From Eurosta solidaginis (lineage: Eukaryota > Arthropoda > Insecta > Diptera > Tephritidae), in assembly GCF_040869045.1 (NCBI RefSeq), contig NC_090319.1, forward strand, positions 395,823,601-395,887,600: a DNA stretch of 64,000 nucleotides, written 5' to 3'. The notes beneath the pieces are model-generated. The model did no database searches. It was not told the origin of the DNA and saw only the letters and a list, made by a program, of their open reading frames with translations. The translations under genes were made by a program, and so were the position numbers. Positions 46,001 through 53,592 of the stretch are shown piece after piece (positions within the stretch are counted from its first letter, which is position 1; the number at the start of each line of letters is the position of its first letter).

Positions 46001-48181
46001 TACCTATTGGTGACTAGGGCCTCGAGATATGGGCCAAAACGTGGATCAGGGTAACACTAGGATGTGTTTTTACATTATGGGTATCAAATTGAAGCTGTTT
46101 ATGTGTACAGAGTAAGTTTTATGCCGCTGGGTGACTAGGGTCTCGAGATGTAGGCCAAAACGTGGACCCGGATACGCCTAGAATGTGTTTTTACAGTATG
46201 GGTATCAAATTGAAGCTGTTGATGTATGCTTTAGTACAGAGTAAGTTTACATCGCTGGGTGACTACGGTCTCGAGATATAGGCCAAACATTGACCCGGAT
46301 ATACCTAGAATGTGTTTTTATATTATGGGTATCAAATTGAAGCTCTTGATGTGAGCTATAATACAGAGTAAGTTTTACACCGCTGAGTGACTAGGGTCTC
46401 GAGATATAAGCCAAAACATGGACCCGGATACACCTAGAATGTGTGTGTATTATGGATATCAAATGAAAGCTGTTGCTGAGAGCTCTAAAGTTCATTGTGA
46501 TATTCGATTTAGTCGCATCAACCTGGCAAAAGTGATAAATATGTATGCGAAGCCGAAATAAAGACAAGAATTAATAATACCCACATACCTATTTACATAC
46601 GTCCTTTTCTTTTTGCCTGAAATTTCGTATATAAATTTGCCTATATTAGTATTTACGATGCTTTTTTCGGGGAAGTATACCAGAGACGGACTGTGACTGG
46701 GATTAGGACTAGGACTGGGACTGAGACTGAGACTCGGAGTGGGACTGGAACAAAATACATACCACCCTCTGGGACTGGCAATAAGAGATGAAGAAGACGT
46801 AGAAAAACTTGAGAGAAGAGAAAAGAGAGAAGGAGACTGAGAAAGAGATAGAATGAGACGAAGTTTGTAATGAAGCGAAAAAGACGGAGGGAGGAGAGAA
46901 TAAAAAGATTACGAAAAAGTGTAGAAGCGTAGGGCAGAGTTAGATGGAAAAAGCTTATTAAAATGTATGCAGATAGGCCAAATTTAGGGCAGAACAACGT
47001 CTGCCGGGTCTGCTAGTATGTGTATAAAATTGCTGATTATTAAATTTTGTTAAATTGATTTTCCAATTTCATATAATATTTTTTCGAAACAATTTCAAAA
47101 TTGTCTGAGACAATTGCTAGTAATCAGTTGTGAGTTATTGATGTCTTTGACAGCTACACCAACACAAGGTTGTAAACCGTAATGCCACAAAAAGTTGTAA
47201 GACTAGGCAACTGCAACCGACTTTTTTTTTTTTTGCCAGATTGAGTTGTAATCTGTAATACCAAATTGCTAAGTTTCAACTAAAAGAGAGTTGAGTTGTA
47301 AACCGTAATAGGGGCATGATCTGCACGCGAAACAGAGAAAGTGTTCCGTAACCACTTTTTTTTATAGAAAGGCATGAATGTAGTATTTTTGTGTAAAACT
47401 TATATAAGAATGCTGCAGGAAAAGATAAAAGCATCACTTTGAGTTATAATGGCGAGTATTGTCAGATGCGACGCCATTTTGTAAAATTGACCGCACCTGT
47501 CTAGTTTAATGCGTAATAGTCTCGAGAAAACTCTATAGAAGTTAGCTATTTTAGTAGTTGGATACATACATACATAAATATCCACATGGTAAAATCAATC
47601 GGTTCACATACATATAAAATTTGTTTGGGATGATTTTTACGTACTCTTTATATTATTCATCACCACCCCTATTTATAACGAGTCATGCCATATTAATTTC
47701 TTTCGCAAATTTCAGGATCCTGTCCCATAACGCTTTCAATGGCGTTGACTTTTGATTCGGTTCAACTATTTGCTGAAACTACTAAACATCTAGCGGTACA
47801 AACGCTACCATTGAATTGTAGCGATCGTAGTGAAAGTGTTCTAGACGATGGTTCAACATTCAAGAACTACATGAGAACGGTACCCATCATATAATTTAGG
47901 TTTTAAGTTCTATTCAATTATGTATATACATAACTTTTATTTTAAATTAGCTCAATTTGCAAGAAAGGACTATAACAGGACAAATATATTTTGAGGGTAA
48001 TATACGTAAAGGCTATTCTTTAGACATAATTGAGTTACATCCATCTGGTATATTAAAAATTGGAACCTGGGATGAAGTTTCGAATCTTACCATACAGCGG
48101 GTAGCACAAACAAATTCTGTAGCGCAGAACATTGATAATTCGCTGGCCAATAAAACATTCATCGTGCTGTTAAATGTGCCG
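33941..48181 (+). CDS. kainate-type ionotropic glutamate receptor, 5' seven coding exons (partial gene)
   Basis: Exons 33941-34082, 34973-35133, 35825-36041, 38334-38524, 41721-41919, 47716-47879, 47951-48181; every border is GT-AG, phases agree (1,0,1,0,1,0,0) and the 435 codons have no stop. The product begins with a signal peptide (MNFESGAVIFFVFLIYKCNC), then the extracellular amino-terminal (LIVBP-like) domain: ADTIPIGLITDQ, GVGGIFGPSSRHSAKHLTTI, CDAKDIPYFFSEM, NLYPHPLDFSKALYFLLSAY, NYKSVLRRVSKSGDNRIVVV, QQVGIINEDYKYIIGNLDFH, EANITSFRMF, GSCPITLSMALTFDSVQLFA, FIVLLNVP. This pattern is that of insect kainate receptors, glutamate-gated cation channels of neurons and neuromuscular junction. 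The frame stops just before the ligand-binding domain; those exons were not found to 64000 and probably lie to the right. Introns are filled with mobile DNA. ATG chosen because it precedes a good signal peptide and joins exon 2 in phase. Confidence 0.92.
34448..34904 (-). mobile_element. non-LTR retrotransposon fragment, RT C-terminal end, in intron 1
   Basis: Minus strand reads SLIVTVLLYGAEAWTMTSDE, AALRVFERKLLREIYRPLRV, DGEYRKRF, then with stops and shifts INIVQRIKTQRLLWLG and LPMEAEERGSPYSDGRT-type remnants. The LYGAEAWT ... RRLRWLGH pattern is the thumb and tail of non-LTR RT. A 5'-truncated dead copy. Confidence 0.8.
34973..35133 (+). CDS. glutamate receptor exon 2
   Basis: Acceptor ATTGATTGTAG; 161 nt; codes LITDQRTEEMDIVFDHAIEL to YGVMCKLLQ; donor GTAATT. 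Confidence 0.92.
35151..35785. mobile_element. TA-flanked MITE (Tc1/mariner type) in intron 2
   Basis: Perfect 31-bp inverted ends starting TCGCACACTAACTACAAAAG (35151-35181 and 35755-35785) between TA dinucleotides (35149-35150, 35786-35787). 635 bp, no transposase. The right half was copied into gypsy A together with exon 3 sequence. The 87-codon frame 35554-35817 spans its end and is not a gene. Confidence 0.8.
35825..36041 (+). CDS. glutamate receptor exon 3
   Basis: Acceptor TTTTTTAG, 217 nt, codes NGVGGIFGPSS to WSRFIFLYES plus one base, donor GTAAGT. The first 58 nt are duplicated at 21676-21733. Confidence 0.93.
36499..36688. mobile_element. short MITE in intron 3
   Basis: About 190 bp, ends AGCTAAGGCCACA and (reverse complement) AGCTAAGGACACA. 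GC-rich centre with GCGACGCGACA / GGCAGCGTCGC. No clear target duplication. Confidence 0.55.
37224..37911. repeat. long hairpin (foldback) element in intron 3
   Basis: Two arms of about 225 bp in opposite orientation (37224-37450 and 37688-37911), roughly 95 % identical, from AAAATACATATGGGGTATTC inward to GACCGTTTGGGATC. The spacer is about 240 bp of T- and A-runs. Transcribed in the receptor pre-mRNA it would form a long double strand. No coding capacity. Confidence 0.92.
38097..38240 (+). CDS. small basic ORF in intron 3, unrecognised
   Basis: 47 codons, ATG 38097 to TGA 38238-38240: begins MKRRIQENHDKGRFEKKRNP, then HVIYGPPHMKSNMGTTT. Better base composition than the surrounding intron, which may mean a retroposed fragment of a host gene. 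No family recognised; possibly chance. Confidence 0.2.
   Translation: MKRRIQENHDKGRFEKKRNPRHVIYGPPHMKSNMGTTTMTTTLFRKK
38334..38524 (+). CDS. glutamate receptor exon 4
   Basis: Acceptor GTTGCGCTAG, 191 nt, VEYLNLLNGLMSFYG to STDTMPELLRQ, donor GTAAGT. Confidence 0.93.
38720..39123 (-). repeat. diverged repeat family G, copy 2
   Basis: Reverse-complement relative of 31646-32815 without the 753-bp insertion. Homology resumes to the right of the hAT element (39824 onward, GGGAAAGCATGCGGATG), so the hAT inserted into it. Confidence 0.7.
39124..39823 (+). mobile_element. internally deleted hAT transposon in intron 4
   Basis: 700 bp, TIRs CAGGGCCGGCTCTACC and (reverse complement) CAGGGCTGGCTCAAGA, flanked by a perfect 8-bp duplication GGGAAAGC (39116-39123, 39824-39831). 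It keeps the 3' end of its transposase gene (39306-39512). Confidence 0.95.
39306..39512 (+). pseudogene. hAT transposase, C-terminal dimerisation domain
   Basis: Reads SVVSGERSFSKLKLIKTYLR, then MTQERLVGLALLSIEQEIA, the hAT family dimerisation (hATC) signature as in ZMYM1/TTF-type hAT proteins. The upstream catalytic part is deleted, and a stop separates it from the preceding LVIR. Confidence 0.9.
39832..41720. other. intron 4 remainder
   Basis: No coding feature. 39832-40010 continues repeat G. 40290-41030 is rich in variants of ATTCTAATGTA / TCTCTAA(C/A)GTTAGA in both orientations, perhaps an old TIR element with edge near TGTTTGCTGGGCA (41020). Confidence 0.35.
41721..41919 (+). CDS. glutamate receptor exon 5
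   Basis: Acceptor TGCATTCCAG, 199 nt, AQQVGIINEDYKYIIGNLDF to NSAAEDLRN plus one base, donor GTGAGT. Confidence 0.93.
42116..43274. mobile_element. TIR element in intron 5, TA-flanked, with a SINE inside
   Basis: Ends CACTGAAAGAAATGGTGCTAG and (reverse complement) CACTGAAAGAAAAAGACTGG are inverted; both continue with GGTAAAATCAAC-like subterminal motifs (TAGTAAAATCAACAATTCGG left, GGTAAAATCAACCGAAATAC right). Flanked by TA on both sides. No transposase frame. Confidence 0.65.
42718..43080 (+). mobile_element. tRNA-headed SINE
   Basis: Pol III promoter pieces: A-box region GTGGTGTGATGGTAGCGTGC (42726-42745) and B-box GGTTTCGTACCCC (42770-42782). A conserved body follows (GCGGGGTCGCCCCTCGGCAG; CCGTTCGGAGTCGGCATAAA; TCCTCGGAGGTTATCGCGCC) and a TTTATTTATTTATTTAT tail. 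I recognise this body from tephritid genomes. A partial copy in reverse is at 63706-63862. Confidence 0.8.
43277..44433. other. intron 5, non-coding
   Basis: Nothing recognisable; AT-rich. Confidence 0.4.
44434..44560 (+). repeat. repeat family D, partial copy
   Basis: Matches 52636-52745 (CCCGATAAGCT(G/A)CAAGCTT, GATGACAA(C/T)GCAAT, AAAAAAACTC) and, inverted, 58560-58690. Confidence 0.65.
44690..44905 (+). pseudogene. PIF/Harbinger transposase, N-terminal fragment
   Basis: Reads CAALRFQADGSYQK with stops, then after TAACAG the catalytic-Asp block [20 protein letters not shown]. Sequence diverges after about 44905. Broken by frameshifts; the C-terminal half is absent. Confidence 0.8.
45176..46480 (+). 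repeat. 129-bp minisatellite inside the Helitron
   Basis: Units begin at TATCAAATGAAAGCTGTTGA; the first starts are 45181, 45310, 45439 and 45568 (exactly 129 bp apart), then about six more diverging units. The shared core is CTAGGGTCTCGAGATATAG. The 83-codon frame 45197-45448 is only this repeat read through. Confidence 0.95.
46681..46752. repeat. hexamer microsatellite
   Basis: Imperfect (GGGACT / GAGACT)n in the Helitron, followed by a purine-rich GAGAAAGAGA stretch to about 46860. Confidence 0.8.
47017..47715. other. intron 5, right end
   Basis: No feature seen except the exon 6 acceptor TTCGCAAATTTCAG at 47702-47715. Confidence 0.5.
47716..47879 (+). CDS. glutamate receptor exon 6
   Basis: 164 nt, GSCPITLSMALTFDSVQLFA to DGSTFKNYMRT, donor GTACCC. 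Confidence 0.92.
47951..48181 (+). CDS. glutamate receptor exon 7
   Basis: Acceptor TTTAAATTAG, 231 nt, LNLQERTITGQIYFEGNIRK to NKTFIVLLNVP, donor GTAAAT. A 71-bp intron separates it from exon 6. Confidence 0.92.
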
Positions 48182-48604
48182 GTAAATATAAAAAAACCGA
48201 GCTATTTTATTTATTTACAGACTTATTCATAAAAAATACAAAAGGCTTACAAAGCTTTTTAAATCTTTCACTTGTTCAATTATTACAATCAGCCCAATTC
48301 TAAATATTGCCTCGGAAATTTGATCTCGCAGATTTTTTTATTCCCGCGGAAAAATTCCTCCAATTCTTTTCTCCTAGGGAGAACAATAATTGGGGAATAG
48401 AAATTTCGAATTTTCGAAGTCAGCTGTTTTATCAATTGAAATTTCGTTGCGCATTTGTTATTTTGTTTAAAAAATTTAAGAGTTTTATTATTGTTGCGAA
48501 TTTGTTTGAAATTAAGAAATAAAATATAAACGAGCTCTAGGCCAAATATTTGTATATTCTTAATAAAACACAATACGTGAATTTTTGATATACAATTATA
48601 TTAT

Positions 48605-48655
48605 TTAATTTGTCGATATTTCGACTTCAGTCTGAAGTCATCATCAGGACTAGGT
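48605..48655 (-). ncRNA. hammerhead-ribozyme-like motif, left arm
   Basis: Inverted copy of the motif at 49990-50040: CTGATGA, stem II GACTTC/GAAGTC, GAAA. PLEs are known to carry hammerheads. Stems I and III not verified. Confidence 0.5.
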
Positions 48656-48934
48656 ACGAAAAGAACAAACATACATATTAAAATCATAAAAATACACATT
48701 TGCACAAGTACAGAACTTACATTTTTGAATGCAATATGTCGACTAGTGTAACAAAAATATAAGTTTACGAACAGTGCAAAGCAAATAACAATAAAATGTA
48801 AATAACACACAGCCGTTATCATAAACAAAAAATGAACATAAGCAGAAAGTTATCTAAATGAGTAGTGAGCGCCGCTCAAGTGATATCAGCTGCAGCCTGC
48901 AGGTGAACTCTTTGGTAAACAGTGGGAGATGCTC

Positions 48935-49780
48935 TTATCTATTATTGTTGTTGTTGTTGATCAGCTGCCTAAAGGCAGAGGCAATACCAATTGTATCAGA
49001 TTTGAAGTTCATCCGTTTGTCGCTGGGTGTATTTATTATGTGCAGCATCTCTAATATGTAGCGTTTGTTGTAATTCCTCTCTTGCTGTAGAATTTCTACA
49101 TTTTCTAAATTGGGAGAGTGTCCAGTTTCTCTGCAATGCTGTGTTAGCGCCGTTTTGCCATCATTAGGGTTGTTGCGATTTTTAATATTCGTTTTATGCC
49201 CGGAAATCCTCGTTTTTAGTTTCGATTTAGTAGTCCCCACATATACTTTGTCGCATACGTGGGACCCGTCACCATTACATAGAATTTTATATATCAAGTC
49301 CGATTTCTCATATTTATCTATTCTACTCTTGGTATTACTGAAAATTTGTCGCAACGTATTATTGTAGGTAAAGGCTAAATTATATTTCTCTTTGTCATAA
49401 ATATTTGAATATTTTATTCTGTTAGACAGGCCTGACACATATGTAGTCGATTTATATATTTTATTATTTTCGGCATTTTTCCTCGCAGTGGGTTTCTTAT
49501 AATAATCTCTTATAAAGTTTTTTATTATGCGTGTAGGAAATTCATTATTTTCTAGAACATTTATTATTATTTTAATGTTTTCTTTATGATAAACTTCATC
49601 GCTGATCGAGAGAACTCTGTTGATAAAATTTCTGGCCGTATTGACTATTGTAGATTTGTCATGTTTAGAATTAAAGTTAATTAATCTACCTGACGCGGTA
49701 GGTTTTTTATACCAATCAAAACATAATTGGTTATTCTTTTTTATAATAAGAGTATCGAGAATCACTTGAGCGGCGCTCAC
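48935..49780 (-). CDS. PLE polyprotein C-terminal part with GIY-YIG endonuclease
   Basis: 281 codons, uninterrupted. Residues 1-130 match the RT thumb/linker of PLEs (FDWYKKPTASGRLINFNSKH, FPTRIIKNFIRDYY). Then IYKILCNGDGSHVCDKVYVG with the CCHH-type/GIY-YIG nuclease start, TKSKLKTRISGHK, ALTQHCRETGH and LEMLHIINTPSDKRMNFKSD, and the catalytic Glu in that last block. It makes the nick that primes PLE integration. The RT palm is missing because the copy is 5'-truncated. Confidence 0.9.
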   Translation of the reverse strand: MSAAQVILDTLIIKKNNQLCFDWYKKPTASGRLINFNSKHDKSTIVNTARNFINRVLSISDEVYHKENIKIIINVLENNEFPTRIIKNFIRDYYKKPTARKNAENNKIYKSTTYVSGLSNRIKYSNIYDKEKYNLAFTYNNTLRQIFSNTKSRIDKYEKSDLIYKILCNGDGSHVCDKVYVGTTKSKLKTRISGHKTNIKNRNNPNDGKTALTQHCRETGHSPNLENVEILQQERNYNKRYILEMLHIINTPSDKRMNFKSDTIGIASAFRQLINNNNNNR

Positions 49781-49989
49781 TACTCATTTAGATAACTTTC
49801 TGCTTATGTTCATTTTTTGTTTATGATAACGGCTGTGTGTTATTTACATTTTATTGTTATTTGCTTTGCACTGTTCGTAAACTTATATTTTTGTTACACT
49901 AGTCGACATATTGCATTCAAAAATGTAAGTTCTGTACTTGTGCAAATGTGTATTTTTATGATTTTAATATGTATGTTTGTTCTTTTCGT

Positions 49990-50040
49990 ACCTAGTCCTG
50001 ATGATGACTTCAGACTGAAGTCGAAATATCGACAAATTAA
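49990..50040 (+). ncRNA. hammerhead-ribozyme-like motif, right arm
   Basis: CTGATGA at 49998-50004, perfect stem II GACTTC (50006-50011) with GAAGTC (50017-50022), then GAAA 50023-50026. This is the conserved core order of a hammerhead. Confidence 0.5.
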
Positions 50041-50174
50041 ATAATATAATTGTATATCAAAAATTCACGTATTGTGTTTTATTAAGAATATACAAATATT
50101 TGGCCTAGAGCTCGTTTATATTTAAAAAGTTATAATTCAAAGGCCGTAAACAACAAAAATAATTAAGAAATAAA

Positions 50175-50636
50175 GGATAAACAATGCACAGTATTGTATT
50201 TGATATGATATTCACTGAAATGAGTAATGAATTGGTGCCACAGCAACATCAACAGAGGAGCATACGAAGAAGAAGACGGCGAGAAAACACAAAATTGCCA
50301 AAATTTATTTAAGCCTTCTTAAAACATCTTTGCGCAATTTCTGGATGGCTGCATCAAATATACCAAGAGCACTTCCGTTGCTTATGATATACTTTTCGAC
50401 TTAAAATAAAGGATTTTGTGGTAGAATGTACATATTAGCACAAATTTGTACAAATAAGTGTTCTTTCTTAAAAGGACCAATTTAGGTACTTCAACTATTT
50501 TGATGCTTTCCATTTAATTTAACAAGTGAAAAAACTCCTAAAATGGCAGAGAAATCTCCCTCTCACTCACATTCATAATACGTACTTTTCCCTTATAAAC
50601 GGTTTCCGCTTTTTCGAACATTGTTCAGAATAAGAG
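50175..50636. other. non-coding
   Basis: No recognised feature; contains a short AGAAGAAGACGGCGAG purine stretch. Confidence 0.4.
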
Positions 50637-51985
50637 GAAGGTTAGGTTAGGTTAGGTTACGAGGGCTGAGCTGGGCACTATGGTACCAGCACACTACTTA
50701 GGCCACCATTGTAATACCTTATACGGTCTCAAAGAGGACCCCTATCCTGCCTAAAGCGGGTCAAACCACTTCGTGGAATTTATATATTTTGCTAGAGCCT
50801 TGACTTCATAGTTAGAGACCTCAGCAAGGTCATGTAGAAAAGGTTTACCAAGGATGGCCAACCTGCGCCTGCTAAGCGCTGGACAATGACAGAGAAGGTG
50901 CTGGACACTCTCCCCCTCTTCTGTACTTCTGCAGCTGCGACAATAGTCGAAGGTCGTTACCCCCATTCTAGCACCATGCGTGCCTATTAAACAATGGCCT
51001 GTTAGAACCCTTATCAGGGACGAAAGAACTGATTTGTTTAAAATCAGAAGCGCTCTTGTGCGCCCCTTGTCATATGAGGGCCAGGTTAGCCTGGATGTCT
51101 CACACGATGATATGGCTGACCATAGTCCATTTGCAATTCGTATAGTACTTGTGCTCACACGAAATCTGAAAGTGGCCATGGGTATACCTACCGAGTCATT
51201 TCCCGGAAGGATGTGGTCGGTGGTCCTCTTCTGGCCAGCTCGTCTGCTTTGCAGTTGCCTTCGATATCCCTGTGCCCAGGTACCCATACAAGGTTGATAC
51301 TGAAGTACTGAGCCATCTCGTTAAGAGATCTGCGGCATTCAGTGACCGACTTTGCGTTGTCGGCGAATGAGTCCAAGGCCTTTAATGCAGCCTGGCTGTC
51401 TGAGAAAATAAACACCCGTTTACCATCCTTAGGCATAGATCCGAGATGATTCACAGCCCTGTGCATTGCCAGCATTTACGCTTGGTAAACACTACAGTGA
51501 TCTGGTACACGAAAAGAGACCTCTAGACCCAGATCCGGTGAAAGGAGGCCTGCTCCCACTTTCCCTTCAAGCTTAGAATCATCCGTGAATATGTTGATGG
51601 CACCCGGTACCGTATGTTTTCTGGTATTCCAGTCTTGTCGCGATGGTGTATATATACTATAGTTTTTAACGAAGACGTTCTTTGGCACGCAGTAGTCAGT
51701 GCGTACCCGTACTGCGACTGGGGCGTTCGGGCCCAGGATTGTTGCGTGTCCACTAGATCCATTTGACCAGAGACCTGTTTCCCTTATGCGTAGAGCGGCG
51801 ATGACCGCTATTTCCTTCGCCACCAGGTCAAGAGGTGGAAGGCATAGCATTGCGTTGAGTACTTCAGATGGAGCCGAGAGCCCCGGTAATGCAGGGCTCC
51901 GAACTCCGTTGCACCTTTTGAAGCATTTGAAGATAGGTACTTTTAGCTAGTGCAGGCCACCAGACCAAGGCACCATAAAGAAGAA
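50637..51985 (-). mobile_element. LOA-like non-LTR retrotransposon, 3' end with RNase H
   Basis: Minus strand, 5'-truncated. ILLYGALVWWPALAKSTYLQ (about 51960), PPLDLVAKEIAVIAALRIRE, FTDDSKLEGKVGAGL (RNase H start), VFIFSDSQAALKALDSF, LVWVPGHRDIEGNCKADELA, then CRSCRSTEEGESVQHLLCHC near the C terminus. One TAA (51476-51478) replaces the Glu of YQAEMLA, and frameshifts occur near 51890 and 51185. The 3' tail is a short (CCTAA)n run (50641-50660 on the plus strand reads GGTTAGGTTAGGTTAGGTTA). Confidence 0.88.
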
Positions 51986-52344
51986 TAAGAAGAAAGGGAG
52001 AAGTGAAAAAAATAACGAAGAATTTTTATTTAGAATACGAGGAATGGGAAAATGGAAAAACTCGCAAGGAATTTCTGTTTAGAATTGGGCTGAATATTTT
52101 AGGTCGGTATGGCTACCTACAATTTGTATGTATGCACGTTTTGCTTTGCAAGGGGGGGAGGGGGGGGGGGTCAAAATAGTTAAATAAACACGCCGACTTT
52201 TGATAACTCGTAATAGTTACATTCCAATGAAGCGTGATCCAGATACGGATAGAAGTTTTACATACAAATGCAGCAACAACGCTGTGATCATGATATCTAT
52301 CTGCATTTGGATTTTGTGGAAAATTTTTGACAGCATACCATCTG
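51986..52344. other. non-coding with a G-homopolymer tract
   Basis: Run of G with one A at about 52151-52170 (8 G, A, 11 G). Potential G-quadruplex or assembly trouble spot. Nothing else seen. Confidence 0.5.
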
Positions 52345-52352
52345 TACTTGGC

Positions 52353-52496
52353 ATGGCGGAACTATGCAAGGTGGCAGCATGGGACAGCTGATACATCAAC
52401 ATTAGTCCATCGAATTTACAAAAACAAAGTACATGGAACTTTCATTTATGTTTGTAGGCATGTCACCATGCTGCCACCTTGTGTGGTTCCGTCATA
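52353..52496. mobile_element. hAT-type MITE, copy 2 (CATGGCGGAAC family)
   Basis: 144 bp, TIR CATGGCGGAACTATGCAAGG; flanks GTACTTGG (52345-52352) and TTACTTGG (52497-52504), 7 of 8 matching. Inner 50 bp match copy 1 at 32318-32509. Confidence 0.8.
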
Positions 52497-52629
52497 TTAC
52501 TTGGTAGCACTCACAGACATATGCACTAAGACATCAGATATTCAACATATTTTTACACGGTTTTATTTAGCTTGACTTGACAGGCCGGCCGGCCGGTACG
52601 AATTTTGTAATTAAAATTTAAGTATGATG

Positions 52630-53010
52630 TATATTTCCCGATAAGCTACAAGCTTCAAACTTGGATATAGTTCAAAAGCCGATGACAATGCAATAATAAG
52701 AAAAAAACTCCGATAGGTGGCGAATGGATCGAAATATTCCAAAAAATCGTATTTGTGGTCCGATTTGGCTCATATTTGGAACTTTGGAGTTCGAGGACTT
52801 AGATTGTAACAAATTGTCAGGAAACAGTCCTTGTAATAATGAGACACTAAATGAACTAAATAGAATGAGAAATAATAGGCAATTCAGACTAAAAACTTGA
52901 AAACAAAATAACTAAACAAACAGTTTTAAGTTAAACGGTTTTATTGAAAACAATACTTACATTAAGTAATAATAATACTAAAAGCTAGGAAATAATTAGG
53001 TAGGCCCTAG
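52630..53010. repeat. left arm of palindromic repeat D
   Basis: Inverted relative of 58270-58690: TTAAACGGTTTTATTGAAAA, AAGTAATAATAATACTAAAA, GATGACAATGCAATAATA, TGTGGTCCGAT. LTR element C inserted at the CTAG at its inner end. Confidence 0.8.
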
Positions 53011-53592
53011 TGAAATGTTTGGAGAAAATGAAAAGAAGTTACGGCTTCGATGTGCAAACATTAAATCTCTGTTTATTCAATAAATTCTTTGTCTTATATA
53101 GTAATTTACTTAACCTATACATTCATAAATATCTTAATATTAATAACTAAAAATATGTACATTGAAAATGGAGTATGAGTACATGTAAGTTTGTATACAG
53201 TCTTTGTATACATGTAGTTTTGTATACATGACTCTATATTTAGCAACGTCAGCAGATCAATGTGAGTACTTTGGTTAATGCTATGCATACACGTAAGTTT
53301 GTATGCCTGTTCGCAATGTTGGAATATCGATGTGAGTATTTTAGTTAGTTCCCATAATGGGTTGTATGTAATAACTAATTTATTAGCTGTGAACGGATAA
53401 GGATTTCATATTCGACATTCAATTGATGTTAGTTAACCGTCTGGGTTAGTTCAATAATTTATGTTGGAAAATATTGTAATACGATTATTACTAAAATATA
53501 TTTGGAGTTCATGATACGTATTATTGCAAGTGTGTTACAGTGGGTATGAAGCATAATGCTTCATTACAGTGGGTATGACGTATAATGCTACA
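53011..53592 (-). repeat. LTR of element C (left)
   Basis: Direct match to 57461-58056; lacks about 20 bp present around 57680 and has some substitutions, so the element is older than B and BEL. Confidence 0.93.

Larger units (their letters stand above)
44979..47016 (+). mobile_element. non-autonomous Helitron
   Basis: Starts TCTAATATATAAAATTCTTC after an A and ends GTCTGCCGGGTCTGCTAG before a T. TC start, CTAG end, A/T target and no duplication are the Helitron rules, and CTCCGAAACGGCTGAACCGA and the GCCGGGTC(T/A)GCTAG end are widespread in insect Helitrons. The interior is a 129-bp minisatellite and a hexamer repeat; no Rep/helicase. Confidence 0.8.
48510..50174 (-). mobile_element. Penelope-like element (PLE), 5'-truncated, flanked by inverted copies
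   Basis: A minus-strand PLE coding end (48935-49780) lies between two near-identical inverted copies of about 360 bp (48525-48888 and 49762-50125), the inverted pseudo-LTR layout known for Penelope. The whole is bracketed by a 14-bp direct repeat AATTAAGAAATAAA (48510-48523, 50161-50174), a likely target duplication. Both arms contain CTGATGA and GAAA hammerhead-like motifs. Confidence 0.88.

Noticed and set aside
46653..46997. 114-codon minus-strand ORF
   Set aside because: Low-complexity product of the hexamer and purine-rich repeats in the Helitron.
48601..48828. 75-codon ORF present twice (also 49817-50044)
   Set aside because: It lies in the non-coding inverted arms of the Penelope-like element over the hammerhead-like motif.
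52151..52170. regulatory G-quadruplex
   Set aside because: A bare G homopolymer with one A; no promoter or gene start nearby and such runs are prone to sequencing error.
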